Source: Nitrospirillum pindoramense (GTDB lineage Bacteria; Pseudomonadota; Alphaproteobacteria; Azospirillales; Azospirillaceae). Taken from it: DNA of 64,000 bases. The translations under genes were made by a program, and so were the position numbers. Each line of letters starts with the position of its first letter. Positions within the stretch are counted from its first letter, which is position 1. The notes beneath the pieces were generated by a model. That model was not told the origin of the DNA. It worked only from the letters and a program-made list of their open reading frames with translations, and ran no database searches. This document shows, piece by piece, positions 40,700-49,134 of this stretch. Location: the NCBI RefSeq assembly GCF_007827955.1, contig NZ_VITR01000007.1, forward strand, positions 1-64,000. Reading direction: 5' to 3'.

Positions 40700-42682
40700 T
40701 TAAGAGGGAACGCGCGCCGGCGGTTCGGGGCAGACGGGATCCAGCCGCGCCTCGCCCACGGTTTCGCCGGTGGGGCCAACCGGCTCACGCGGGCCATGCT
40801 CGCCATCGGCCAACTGCCACACCCGCACCTGGCCCGTGCGCCCGCGCAGGCTGAACTCACCCACGTCCGTCATGGGCACGCCGCAGTCGCCGGCGGCGTC
40901 CACCGTGTCGGCGCTGGCCAGCACGATGCAGGCGGCGGCCGGGTCGGCCAGGTCGGCGCCCAGCGCCTCCAGCCGCGCGGCGGCGTTCACCGTGTCGCCG
41001 ACGATGGTGTAGTTGATGCGGCTGCTGGTGCCGATGTTGCCCACGACCACCGGGCCGGAATGGATGCCGACGCGCAGGCGGATGGCGGGCCGGCCCTGGG
41101 CCACTGCCTCGTCATGGCTTTGGCGGATGCAGTGGTCGATGGCGGCGGCGGCGCGCAGAGCGCGGCCGGCGTGGTCCGCCTGGTCATCCGGCGCGCCCCA
41201 GAAGGCCATGACGGCATCGCCGATGAACTTGTCCACGGTACCGCCCTCCGCCTCGATGCAGGCGGACAGCAGGGTGAAATGCTCATTCAGCAGCGAGGCG
41301 GTCTGCGCCGGCGTCATGTTCTGGGCCAGGGTGCTGAACCCCTTGATGTCGGTGAACATGACGGTGACATCACGCTCTTCCGACAGGATGGAGCCGGCAT
41401 GGTCGCCCCGCCGGATGAGGCGCAGCACCAGCGCCTTGGGCACATAGGATTCGAACCAGCGCAACCCGGTCAGCATGGTGTTGAACGCGGCGGCGGCGTC
41501 CGACAGTTCGCGCAGACGACTGTCGGGCAGATAGGGTACGGCGTGGAAGTCCAGGTCGCGCAGCGAGCTGGCGGCGTGCGACAGCCCCCGGATCTGCCGG
41601 CTGATGGTCTTGCCCAGGATGAGGCTGAGAGCCACCGACACCAGCAGGATGGCGACGCCGCCCAGGCCGAACCAGCGCACGCGGCGGATTTCCTGGTCCA
41701 CCTCGCGCTGAGGCAGGGCCATCACCAGGGTCCAGTTCTGGGCGCCATAGCCGCCGAGGTCGCGCAGCAGATAGACGTAGTCGACATCGCCCACGGTGGC
41801 CTGGCGGAAATCCAGGTCGCGCAGCTTGCCGCCCAAGGCGTCGCTGGCGCTGCCCCGGCCGGGGGGCTGGCGCTGCCAGATGGCGGCGGCCACGGGGTCC
41901 CCCAGGTCGGACAGCGTGGGCAGGGGCGGGGTGCGGCCCGCCAGGTTGAAGCTGCGACCGATCAGGGCCGGATGGGCCAGCACATGGTCGGCGTCGAACA
42001 GGATGAAGGCGGTGACGCCCTGGCTGCTGTCCAGTTCGCCCAGGAAGCCCGACAGGTCGGCGAAGCTGACGCCCACCAGCACGGCGCCCAGGAATTTTCC
42101 GTCCTTGGACCGCACCGGCGCGCGCACGGTGAGGAAGCTTGTGCCCTCATCCTCCGACCAGACGGGGTCGACCCAGCGGGCGACCGGCGCCGCCTTCATC
42201 TCCTGCATCAGCAGATCGCTATTGGGCGGCGGCGGCATGGTCATGACTTCGGCGTCATTGGGACCCGTGCGCCGCGCCACCGTCCACTGGCCGTCGGCGG
42301 CCAGGAAGCTGACGGCCGTGATCTGGGGCGAGGCCGCCAGCGCCGAGCGCAGATTCTGGCCCAGGCGGGTCCTGTCGCTGGTGTCGATCTCCCCCCGCTG
42401 GATGGAGGCGACCAGGAATTCAGCCTGGTATTGGGCCGGGTCCAACTGGGCGCGCACGCGCACCGTCATCCCGTCCATGGCCAGGATGACCTTGTCCGTC
42501 AACAACGCCGCGGTGTTGCGGGTGGAGGTGCTGAAGCCCAGGATCAGGACGCTGGCCACCGCCACCAGAACCAGCGTGCCGAAACCCAGCAGCAGGGCGG
42601 TGGCGATGGACACGCGCACGGCGGACCGCCGGATGGGACAGCCCCCGGCCGGACCTTCCAGGGCCTGTGTCGTCTCGCTCAT
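40700..42682 (-). CDS. Membrane adenylate/guanylate cyclase with Cache sensor
   Basis: A 660-residue class III nucleotide cyclase. One N-terminal helix (about 25-48), an extracytoplasmic dCache-type region (about 55-320, 'VRSKDGKFLGAVLVGVSFAD'), a second helix near 330-350, a HAMP-like linker and a catalytic domain at about 445-620. Catalytic motifs: 'VTVMFTDIKGFSTL' (metal aspartate), 'FIGDAVMAFWGAP' (second aspartate), 'RVGIHSGPVVVGNIG' and 'NAAARLEA'. It probably makes cAMP in response to a small extracellular ligand. The ATG at 42682 is preferred; extension to 42925 crosses an AT-rich regulatory zone. Confidence 0.9.
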   Translation of the reverse strand: MSETTQALEGPAGGCPIRRSAVRVSIATALLLGFGTLVLVAVASVLILGFSTSTRNTAALLTDKVILAMDGMTVRVRAQLDPAQYQAEFLVASIQRGEIDTSDRTRLGQNLRSALAASPQITAVSFLAADGQWTVARRTGPNDAEVMTMPPPPNSDLLMQEMKAAPVARWVDPVWSEDEGTSFLTVRAPVRSKDGKFLGAVLVGVSFADLSGFLGELDSSQGVTAFILFDADHVLAHPALIGRSFNLAGRTPPLPTLSDLGDPVAAAIWQRQPPGRGSASDALGGKLRDLDFRQATVGDVDYVYLLRDLGGYGAQNWTLVMALPQREVDQEIRRVRWFGLGGVAILLVSVALSLILGKTISRQIRGLSHAASSLRDLDFHAVPYLPDSRLRELSDAAAAFNTMLTGLRWFESYVPKALVLRLIRRGDHAGSILSEERDVTVMFTDIKGFSTLAQNMTPAQTASLLNEHFTLLSACIEAEGGTVDKFIGDAVMAFWGAPDDQADHAGRALRAAAAIDHCIRQSHDEAVAQGRPAIRLRVGIHSGPVVVGNIGTSSRINYTIVGDTVNAAARLEALGADLADPAAACIVLASADTVDAAGDCGVPMTDVGEFSLRGRTGQVRVWQLADGEHGPREPVGPTGETVGEARLDPVCPEPPARVPS

Positions 42683-42775
42683 GGCGGCACCGTAGCCGTC
42701 AGCCGGCCCGGCGGCAACTGCGGCAATGACGCCGGCCCCCCCGCCCCGGTATGGGGCTAATTCCAATACAGCATA

Positions 42776-42839
42776 TTGCATAGCGCAACAGCCACCGACC
42801 CCCTCGTCGTTCGTTGCAATACGCATTACATAATGCAAC
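42776..42839. promoter_or_regulatory. Cluster of TTGC/GCAA dyads upstream of the cyclase
   Basis: Three overlapping or adjacent dyads: TTGC-ATAGC-GCAA (42776-42788), outer GTTGCA / TGCAAC (42813-42818, 42834-42839) and inner GCATTA-CA-TAATGC (42823-42836). On the minus strand TTGCGC-N17-TGGAAT could be the cyclase promoter, with the first dyad overlapping its -35. The flanks resemble the etfB palindrome. Confidence 0.5.
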
Positions 42840-43244
42840 AACCAGAAGAATCTTGGATAACACGCGCCAGCCATCCCGCCGCGGAAACTGGCGGACTGCT
42901 GCCAATAAATGGTTAAGGGCCACAAAAATTTCCTCCTGGCCCCTGCTTTGCTAAGGATGGGGTGTCTAGCAGAGCAACACCCGTTAAGGGACCCGCAGAC
43001 GATGGAACCGATGGAATTCGCCTATCCCATGTTTTTTGCTTCGCGTCCCTGACCGTTCGGGGTTGTGACGCCCCGGATAGGCAGCCCTGACGCCCCATCA
43101 CCGGCATACGCGGCCGTGCCATCAATCGGTTCTGGCAGAACGCGTAAACTATCAGCGGCGCGGATCCAGGTGGTCCGCGCCGTCTTTTCTTTGGCACACC
43201 GCTGCCGTATCGTCGTCGCGCCCCGGTTGCTGGAAACCCGCGCG
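42840..43244. other. Gap between the cyclase and nuclease genes
   Basis: No gene supported. At 43157-43181 a perfect 8-bp stem GGCGCGGA / TCCGCGCC with 9-base loop is followed by GTCTTTTCTTT on the plus strand, terminator-like, yet no plus-strand gene precedes it within this gap. It may be a leader attenuator of the nuclease gene or the end of a small RNA; I cannot place a clear promoter. Confidence 0.4.
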
Positions 43245-44204
43245 ATGCACGCCTGGCGAATCATCCTGTTGCCGTTGCTGATCCTGATGATGGCGCCCGC
43301 GCCGGCGGCGGCCGGCACGCATCGGGCACATCACAAGGCCCACAAGGAACGACATGCCAAGGGCGCGCACGGCCTGATCCCCGCCGGCAACGGCGTCGTC
43401 ATCGGCGTGCTGAGCGGCGACACCGTGACCTTGCGCGACGGCAGGGTGGTACGCCTGGCCGGCATCCTGGCGCCCAAGGGGGCTCGCCGCGGCGGGCTGG
43501 GCGGCCGCTCTATGGAGGACGGCGGCGGCCGGACGGCCTGGCCCCTGGCGGAGGAGTCGCGACAGGCGCTGGAAGGGCTGGTGCTGAACCGTACCGTCAG
43601 CCTCATGCTGGGCGGCGCCGACCATGACCGCTACGGCCGCGTCCTGGCCCACCTGATGGTGCGCGACGGTCGGCGGCAGGTGTGGGTGCAGGACGCGCTG
43701 CTGCGCCAGGGCTGGGTGGAACTGGCGCCCCATCCCGACGCACCCAAGGGGCTGGCCGCGCTGCGCCGGGCGGAAGACGACGCGCGGGATCATCAGCGGG
43801 GCCTGTGGTCCGACGGCTTCTACGCCGTGCGCAACCCGGACTCCGCCGGGCATGCCCAGGGACGCTATGCCATCGTCACCGGGCGGGTGCTGGACGCGGC
43901 CGACGCCCGCGACCGCGTCTACCTGAACTTCGGCGCCGATCGCCGCACCGACTTCACGGTGGAGATCGACCGCCGCGACATGGCCGCCTTCCGCGCCCAC
44001 CATCTGGACCCGCTGGACCTGAAGGACAGATTGGTGGAGGTGCGCGGCTGGGTGGAGGAGCATAATGGCCCCATGATCCGCGTCACCAACCCCGACCAGA
44101 TCATCACCACCGACGGCCGCTGGCCCCACCGCCGCCCGGCGCGCGGCGGAAGGAAAAAGGGGGAGGCGGAGGGCGGCGGCGATGCGGCGGCGACAGAGCC
44201 CTAA
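43245..44204 (+). CDS. Secreted thermonuclease (SNase-like)
   Basis: A 319-residue protein with a Sec signal ending near 'APAAAG' (residue 24), a His-rich mature N-terminus and an OB-fold nuclease domain at about 48-190. Recognisable elements: 'GVLSGDTVTLRDGRVVRLAG', the catalytic-region 'GADHDRYGRVLAHL' and 'LLRQGWVEL'. The C-terminal 110 residues ('VYLNFGADRRTDFTVEID', 'VRGWVEEHNGPMI') form an extra beta domain common in proteobacterial relatives. Staphylococcal-nuclease Arg/Glu pairs are only partly evident, so activity is uncertain. Its stop overlaps the end of the convergent globin gene. Confidence 0.82.
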   Translation: MHAWRIILLPLLILMMAPAPAAAGTHRAHHKAHKERHAKGAHGLIPAGNGVVIGVLSGDTVTLRDGRVVRLAGILAPKGARRGGLGGRSMEDGGGRTAWPLAEESRQALEGLVLNRTVSLMLGGADHDRYGRVLAHLMVRDGRRQVWVQDALLRQGWVELAPHPDAPKGLAALRRAEDDARDHQRGLWSDGFYAVRNPDSAGHAQGRYAIVTGRVLDAADARDRVYLNFGADRRTDFTVEIDRRDMAAFRAHHLDPLDLKDRLVEVRGWVEEHNGPMIRVTNPDQIITTDGRWPHRRPARGGRKKGEAEGGGDAAATEP

Positions 44205-44611
44205 ACCCGATACGCCCCGGCATCCTCACCGCGCGCCACCGCCAGGCCCATCTGCAGGCTGCGACCGATACGGGTGCTGACCTCCGCCAGCCGCTCCGCC
44301 GCCGCCGCGGTGAACAGGCCCTGGGCCGTGTCGTGGAACAGGGCCAGCCAGCGGCGGAAATGGTCGGGGCCGATCATGGGAAGGCCGGCATGCACCACCA
44401 TGGGCCGCCCCTCGTACCGGCCGGTGGACAGCAGGACGGACGACCAGAAGTCCACGATGCGGGCGCGATGGCCATCCCACGCCGCCTCGTCCGTGCCGAC
44501 GGCGTCGTAGAACACGGGGCCCAGCAAGTCGTCCTGGCGTACCCGGTCATAGAACACCCGTACCAGGACGGTCAGCGACTCCTCCGTGAAAGCGTCAAAA
44601 GGGTGTGACAT
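44201..44611 (-). CDS. Group III truncated hemoglobin
   Basis: A 136-residue heme protein with a shortened globin fold. Group III features: 'LVRVFYDRVRQDDLLGPVF', 'HRARIVDFWSSVLLSTGRYE', and 'GRPMVVHAGLPM' with proximal H74, plus 'HFRRWLALF'. Such proteins bind oxygen, nitric oxide or sulfide; the exact role varies. The 3' end overlaps the nuclease gene by three to four bases. The upstream region has a small CCCGT-TAA-ACGGG dyad just before AGGAGG-like bases on the other strand; no clear regulator site. Confidence 0.9.
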   Translation of the reverse strand: MSHPFDAFTEESLTVLVRVFYDRVRQDDLLGPVFYDAVGTDEAAWDGHRARIVDFWSSVLLSTGRYEGRPMVVHAGLPMIGPDHFRRWLALFHDTAQGLFTAAAAERLAEVSTRIGRSLQMGLAVARGEDAGAYRV

Positions 44612-44732
44612 CGCTGTAAAGTCTCCCGTTAAACGGGTTAGGAGGAACCCTGCGGGGTCGGTTGGGTTTGCGCTGGGGGCTGGCCTTGGCCTACACTTCG
44701 GCCCTTAACGAGCAAATCTGGTGTACCGACCC

Positions 44733-45680
44733 ATGGCGCGCGGCGATCTCTTCCCACCCCTGGAACCCTATCGGACAGGCACGCTGGCCGTCAGCGGCCT
44801 GCATACCATCTATTGGGAGGAAGCCGGCAACCCGGACGGCGCGCCAGTCGTATTCCTGCATGGCGGCCCCGGTGCCGGCGCCTCGCCCACCCACCGGCGC
44901 TTTTTCGATCCCCGGCACTATCGCATCGTCATTCTGGACCAGCGCGGCGCCGGCCGGTCCACGCCACTGGGCGAAATCCGTGAAAACGACATTCCGGATC
45001 TTATTTCGGATCTGGAACAACTGAGGTCAATGCTGGAGATCGACCGTTGGCTGGTCTTTGGCGGCTCCTGGGGGTCGACCTTGGCGCTGGCCTATGCCCA
45101 GGCCCACCCGGAACGGGTGAAGGGCCTGGTGCTGCGCGGCATCTTCCTCATGCGCCAGCAGGAGATCGACTGGTTCCTGTACGACATGCGCACCTTCTTC
45201 CCCGAGGCGTGGTCCACCTTCGCGGCCCATATCCCGGTGAATGAGCGGGGCGACCTGCTGGAAGCCTATTACCGCCGCCTGACCTCCGCCGACCCGCAGA
45301 CGCGCGTGGCCGCCGCCCGGGTGTGGAGCGTGTACGAGGGGGCCTGCTCCACCCTGCTGCCCAGCCCGGAGCTGGTGTCGGCCTCTGGCGAGGACAACCA
45401 TGCCCTGGGCCTGGCGCGCATGGAGGCGCACTACTTCCGCAACAACAAGCTGTCGCCCGAGGCGGCCCTGCTGGAAAACGTCGACCGCATCCGGCACATT
45501 CCGGCCATCATCGTCCAGGGCCGCTATGACGTGGTCTGCCCCATCCGCACGGCGGATGAGCTGCACCGCGCCTGGCCCGAGGCCGACTACATCGTCGTGC
45601 CGGACGCCGGCCACAGCGCCATGGAGCCGGGCATCCGCTCCGCCCTGGTGCAGGCGACGGAGCGGTTCAAGACTCTCTGA
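44733..45680 (+). CDS. pip: Prolyl iminopeptidase
   Basis: A 315-residue alpha/beta-hydrolase that removes N-terminal proline from peptides. The oxyanion motif 'FLHGGPGAGASP', 'LDQRGAGRS', nucleophile S112 in 'FGGSWGSTLALAYAQ', acid D in 'VQGRYDVVCP' and histidine in 'DAGHSAMEPG' are all present, and the cap carries the family's 'VWSVYEGACSTL' and glutamate motif. The ATG at 44733 starts the protein near homologues; a GTG at 44721 is possible. A repeat copy begins five bases after the stop. Confidence 0.95.
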   Translation: MARGDLFPPLEPYRTGTLAVSGLHTIYWEEAGNPDGAPVVFLHGGPGAGASPTHRRFFDPRHYRIVILDQRGAGRSTPLGEIRENDIPDLISDLEQLRSMLEIDRWLVFGGSWGSTLALAYAQAHPERVKGLVLRGIFLMRQQEIDWFLYDMRTFFPEAWSTFAAHIPVNERGDLLEAYYRRLTSADPQTRVAAARVWSVYEGACSTLLPSPELVSASGEDNHALGLARMEAHYFRNNKLSPEAALLENVDRIRHIPAIIVQGRYDVVCPIRTADELHRAWPEADYIVVPDAGHSAMEPGIRSALVQATERFKTL

Positions 45681-45685
45681 GTCTG

Positions 45686-45772
45686 CCTCAGGCGCCGGCG
45701 GGGCATCCGCCCCTTGGCTATCCTCGCTGCGCCCTTCGGTACTCGCTCCGGAGCCCGCAGTCGCGGACCAGG
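45686..45772 (+). repeat. Dispersed intergenic repeat, second subtype
   Basis: Head CCTCAGGCGCCGGCGGGGCA plus 'TCCGCCCCTTGGCT' equals that of the other copies; the body 'GCGCCCTTCGGTACTCGCT' resembles the 49135 copy rather than the 13834 group. It lies five bases after the prolyl iminopeptidase stop. Confidence 0.75.
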
Positions 45773-45806
45773 AAAAAATGATGAGAAGGGGGGCGATCGC
45801 GGGTCG

Positions 45807-47564
45807 TCAGGCCGTGCGCTTCCGCAATCCCTTCAGGCCCTGGCGCAGGCGCGTCCAGGGCCGTTCGTTGGGGGTGAGGTCGATGCCGACCTCGGTTACC
45901 CGCGCCTCATCCATGGCGGCCACGATCAGGGCCACCTCCCCCACCTTCAGGCGCACGCCCACGGAAGCGCGGCGGCCGAGACGGCGGCCCAGGTGCTCGC
46001 CGATGGCGATGTCGCCATCCACGCCCGGCGCCTCGAAGCCGTAAAGGCCTGCAACGGTGGCCAGCGGCGTGTCGCCCTTGACCTGGAAATCGCCCAGGCC
46101 GGCGGCGCGGCGGCCGTGGTCGCGGCGACCGAACAAACGTTCCATCACGGTCAGCGCCGCCGGCTCGCCCAGCACCAGGACGGCATCGCCGGGGTAGAGG
46201 ACACGCACCTCCTCCGGCGCCACGGGATGGCCCTCGCGGATCATGGCCAGGACGCGCACGGATTCCGGCACCACCAGGCGCCCCAGGCCCCGCACCGCCG
46301 CCTCGCTGTCGGGGGAGACGGTCAGCATGGCCAGTTGCTGCGGCCCGTCCACGGGCAGGTCGATGTCGGCCCGGCTGGCGGGTTCGGGATCGGCCGGGAT
46401 CTCCACATCCAGCAGGCGCGCCGCCGGGCCGATGGTCCATCCCTGGGCCAGCAGGGACAGGAGCACCACGGCGAAGGCGATGCCGAAATAGGTTTCCGCC
46501 CCCGGCAGGCCGGACAGCACGGGCAGCAGGCCAAGGAAGATTGGGACCGCCCCGCGCAGCCCCACCCAGGAGATGAACAGCCTTTCGTTCCAGGCAAAGC
46601 CGAAGAAGGACAGGCATAGGGTGACGGCCAGGGGGCGCGCCACCAGGATCAGCGCCACCGCCACCACCAGGGCCGGCAACGCCACGCGCACCAGCGTGTC
46701 GGGGGAGACCAGCACCCCCAGCATGAGGAACAGGGAAATCTGGCTGAGCCACGCCAGACCGTCGTGGAAGCGCTCGATGATCTGGCGCGCCTTGACCCGG
46801 CGGTTACCGATGATGAAACCCGCCAGGTAGACGGCCAGGAAGCCGGATGCGCCGATGGTCTGGGTGGCGCCGAAGATGAACAGCGTGCCCGCCAGGGCCA
46901 GGATGGGATACAGGCCGGCCGACAGTTCCAGCCGGTTGATGAGGGCGGACAGGGCGAACCCGCCGGCGATGCCGATGATGCCGCCGCCGCCCATCTCCAG
47001 CGCGAACTGTCCCAGTTGCGCCCAGCCGAAGCCCGCCCCCTGCACCGCATGGATGGACAGCAGCGTCAGGAACACCGCCATGGGATCGTTCAGGCCCGAC
47101 TCCACCTCCAGCAGGGCGGAGACGCGGGGGCGCAGGCGCAGGCCCCGTTGATGCAGCAACAGGAAGACGGCCGCCGCGTCGGTGGAGGCGACGATGGAGC
47201 CGATGAGGAAACCCTGGGCCCACCCAACGCCCAGCAGCCAGCGCGCCACCACGCAGGTAACGCCGGCCGTGATCAGCACGCCGATGGTGGACAGGACCAG
47301 GGCCGGCCAGCGCGCCACCTTGAACACCGCCCTGGGTGTGCGCAGCCCGCCATCGAACAGGATGACGGCGATGGCGATGGACCCGACCAGCGAGGCCAGG
47401 CGGTAGTCGTTGAACTGGAAGTTGGCCAGCTTGTCGACGGCGATGCCCAGAGCCAGGAACACCAGCAGCAGCGGGGCGCCGACGCGGGAGGAGGCGCGGC
47501 CGGCCAGAATGGCCAGCATCAGCAGCGACCCGAGCGCGAAGATGATGGTGTCGACGTGATGCAC
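45807..47564 (-). CDS. K+/H+ antiporter, NhaP2/CvrA type
   Basis: A 585-residue CPA1-type cation:proton antiporter. Twelve or more membrane helices fill residues 1-390, with 'LFDGGLRTP', 'GSIVASTDAAAVFLLL' and 'LEVESGLNDPMAVFLT' lining the ion path, and 'SWVGLRGAVPIFLGLLP'. The cytoplasmic C-terminus has a TrkA-C/RCK-C domain (about 410-480) and a CorC/HlyC-like transporter-associated domain (about 490-570), the arrangement of NhaP2 (CvrA) proteins that export potassium. The start is a GTG at 47564. Monocistronic, with a repeat copy beyond its end on the other strand. Confidence 0.9.
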   Translation of the reverse strand: MHHVDTIIFALGSLLMLAILAGRASSRVGAPLLLVFLALGIAVDKLANFQFNDYRLASLVGSIAIAVILFDGGLRTPRAVFKVARWPALVLSTIGVLITAGVTCVVARWLLGVGWAQGFLIGSIVASTDAAAVFLLLHQRGLRLRPRVSALLEVESGLNDPMAVFLTLLSIHAVQGAGFGWAQLGQFALEMGGGGIIGIAGGFALSALINRLELSAGLYPILALAGTLFIFGATQTIGASGFLAVYLAGFIIGNRRVKARQIIERFHDGLAWLSQISLFLMLGVLVSPDTLVRVALPALVVAVALILVARPLAVTLCLSFFGFAWNERLFISWVGLRGAVPIFLGLLPVLSGLPGAETYFGIAFAVVLLSLLAQGWTIGPAARLLDVEIPADPEPASRADIDLPVDGPQQLAMLTVSPDSEAAVRGLGRLVVPESVRVLAMIREGHPVAPEEVRVLYPGDAVLVLGEPAALTVMERLFGRRDHGRRAAGLGDFQVKGDTPLATVAGLYGFEAPGVDGDIAIGEHLGRRLGRRASVGVRLKVGEVALIVAAMDEARVTEVGIDLTPNERPWTRLRQGLKGLRKRTA

Positions 47565-47782
47565 TGGCCGACTTGCTCCCCCCGGGCGGACCGCCTGCCG
47601 GCGCCCCCGTTGACCTCGTTCGCCTGAGGCTTACCCTAGCCCCAAGCCCTTGGACTAGCTGTCCGTTGGGCCAGCGTCCCTTTCGGGTTTCCCATCCGCC
47701 GGCCCCAAGGCTCTTGTCGCCGCCCTTTGTGTCCGCCGTGCGGCGTCCGATAGGTAAATTGCGGGCGGTGAAATGCGGGGGG

Positions 47783-48238
47783 CTAAAAGGCCGCGTCCAC
47801 CGCCAGGTGGCGCACGTCGAAGCCCCAACCCGCCGCCATGTCGGCCGCGACGCGGGAGCGGTGACAGATGTGTGGGTCATCCTCCAGGCACAGCAGACAG
47901 GCCGGGCCCTGGTTCAGCGCGGTGGCGGCGGCCACGCCCAGCTCATACTGCGCCTCCGGCCGGGCCAGCGCCTGATCGACGATGGACCAGAACAGCGGCT
48001 GGTTGCCGGCGCGGCCGGCCAAGCGCCCCTCCTTGGGCGTGCCCAGCGCCTTCAGGTGCAGATACTCGATGCCCGCCTGGCGCAGGGCCGCCGACAACGG
48101 GCCCTTGGAAAAGCCGGCGCGGCGCGACAACGGCAGCTCCCGCACGTCGATCAACGTGCGCACGCCGGCCCGTACCAGGCGCTCCACCAACGCCGGCTGG
48201 CCCGCCTTCTCATACCCTATGGTGTACAGCTCGGGCAT
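47783..48238 (-). CDS. DUF488 family protein
   Basis: A 151-residue soluble protein of the DUF488 family: 'LYTIGYEKAGQPALVERL', 'TLIDVRELPLSRRAGFSK', 'LKALGTPKEGR', and C-terminal 'LLCLEDDPHICHRSRVAADM' with the family CHR motif. Function unproven. GGAG eight bases before the ATG at 48238 supports this start over a longer frame to 48301. Stands alone in a 900-bp region between the antiporter and ribosomal genes. Confidence 0.85.
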   Translation of the reverse strand: MPELYTIGYEKAGQPALVERLVRAGVRTLIDVRELPLSRRAGFSKGPLSAALRQAGIEYLHLKALGTPKEGRLAGRAGNQPLFWSIVDQALARPEAQYELGVAAATALNQGPACLLCLEDDPHICHRSRVAADMAAGWGFDVRHLAVDAAF

Positions 48239-48346
48239 GGACGGGACTCCCTCGGGGATGCGGCAGGTTTCAGAAATGGGCCCCAGCCCTGTGTCCGGCA
48301 AGGGGCGGATGTGCCTGGAAATGAGTCATTCCGCCGCTCTCGGCCC

Positions 48347-48375
48347 TTGCCATGGGCCCGTACCCCGTGTACAAA
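48347..48375 (+). promoter_or_regulatory. rpmI-rplT promoter
   Basis: TTGCCA (48347-48352), 17 bp, TACAAA (48370-48375): a good sigma-70 match giving a leader of about 105 nt before rpmI. No infC lies upstream, so rpmI-rplT has its own promoter here. Confidence 0.6.
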
Positions 48376-48444
48376 CCGCGCTTCATTTTGGCGGCGAGGC
48401 CGGGCCGAAAGGTCCAGGGCATGCCCACCCGCTCAGATGAGTCC

Positions 48445-48475
48445 ACCGCCGTCCTTCGGGGCGGTTATTCTTTCG
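48445..48475 (+). other. Leader hairpin before rpmI
   Basis: ACCGCC / GGCGGT stem (48445-48450, 48460-48465) with 9-base loop followed by TATTCTTT, 12 bases before the ribosome site of rpmI. It could be a weak attenuator or part of the L20-binding autoregulatory leader known for this operon in other bacteria; which one is not decided by sequence. Confidence 0.4.
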
Positions 48476-48487
48476 TGAGGAACCAAA

Positions 48488-48688
48488 ATGCCCAAGCTGA
48501 AGAATCACAGCGGGACGAAGAAGCGGTTCAAGCTGACCGCCTCCGGTCTCGTTCGCGCCCAGGCCGCCGGCAAGCGCCACGGCATGCGCAAGCGTCCGCA
48601 GAAGATGAAGCGGAACGCCCGCGGCATGATGACCCTGTCCAAGCAGGACGGTATCATCATCACCAAGAATTTCATCCGGGTACCGTAA
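48488..48688 (+). CDS. rpmI: 50S ribosomal protein L35
   Basis: A 66-residue basic ribosomal protein, complete: [20 protein letters not shown], then '[14 protein letters not shown]'. GAGG precedes the ATG. Thirteen bases separate its stop from rplT, the standard gene pair. L35 lies near the peptidyl-transferase exit region in the large subunit. Codon use is strongly biased, as for other highly expressed genes. Confidence 0.98.
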   Translation: MPKLKNHSGTKKRFKLTASGLVRAQAAGKRHGMRKRPQKMKRNARGMMTLSKQDGIIITKNFIRVP

Positions 48689-48701
48689 GGAGGGCTGAAC
48701 C

Positions 48702-49064
48702 ATGGCTCGCGTTAAGCGGGGCGTGACCACCCACGCCCGTCACAAGAAGATCCTGAAGCTGGCCAAGGGCTACCGGGGTCGTTCCAACAACTGCTTCCGT
48801 ATCGCGATCGAGAAGGTCGAGAAGGCGCTTCGTTACGCCTACCGCGACCGTCGCGCCAAGAAGCGTAACTTCCGCGCCCTGTGGATCCAGCGCATCAACG
48901 CCGGTGCCCGCATCCACGGCCTGACCTACAGCCAGTTCATGCACGGCCTGAAGCGCGCCGCCATCGACGTTGACCGCAAGGTCCTCGCCGACATCGCCGC
49001 GCGCGAGCCGGAGGCGTTTAAGGTCCTGGTCGATCAAGCCCAGGCCGCTCTCAAGGCCGCTTGA
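48702..49064 (+). CDS. rplT: 50S ribosomal protein L20
   Basis: A 120-residue protein needed early in large-subunit assembly and, in other bacteria, an autorepressor of its operon. '[20 protein letters not shown]', '[14 protein letters not shown]' and '[20 protein letters not shown]' are the conserved blocks, and the usual C-terminal '[10 protein letters not shown]' follows. Normal length, strong ribosome site (AAGGAGG), and a good terminator 29 bases after the stop. Confidence 0.98.
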   Translation: MARVKRGVTTHARHKKILKLAKGYRGRSNNCFRIAIEKVEKALRYAYRDRRAKKRNFRALWIQRINAGARIHGLTYSQFMHGLKRAAIDVDRKVLADIAAREPEAFKVLVDQAQAALKAA

Positions 49065-49092
49065 TCCTACCCGGATCAACGGTGCTGATAAG

Positions 49093-49130
49093 AAGGGGAG
49101 CAGGCCCGGCGGGCCCGCTCCCCTTTTTTT
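49093..49130 (+). terminator. rplT terminator
   Basis: Stem AGGGGAGC / GCTCCCCT with GGGCCC-rich inner part, followed by seven T residues: a strong Rho-independent terminator for rpmI-rplT. A repeat copy begins four bases later. Confidence 0.92.
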
Positions 49131-49134
49131 ATTC

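Noticed and set aside
42683-42925. Upstream extension of the cyclase
   Set aside because: It runs through an AT-rich zone with dyads and lacks homology; the ATG at 42682 directly precedes the membrane helix region.
48296-48310. Short likeness to the repeat-family head (AAGGGGCGGATG) on the minus strand
   Set aside because: Only about 12 bases match and flanks differ; probably chance in GC-rich sequence.
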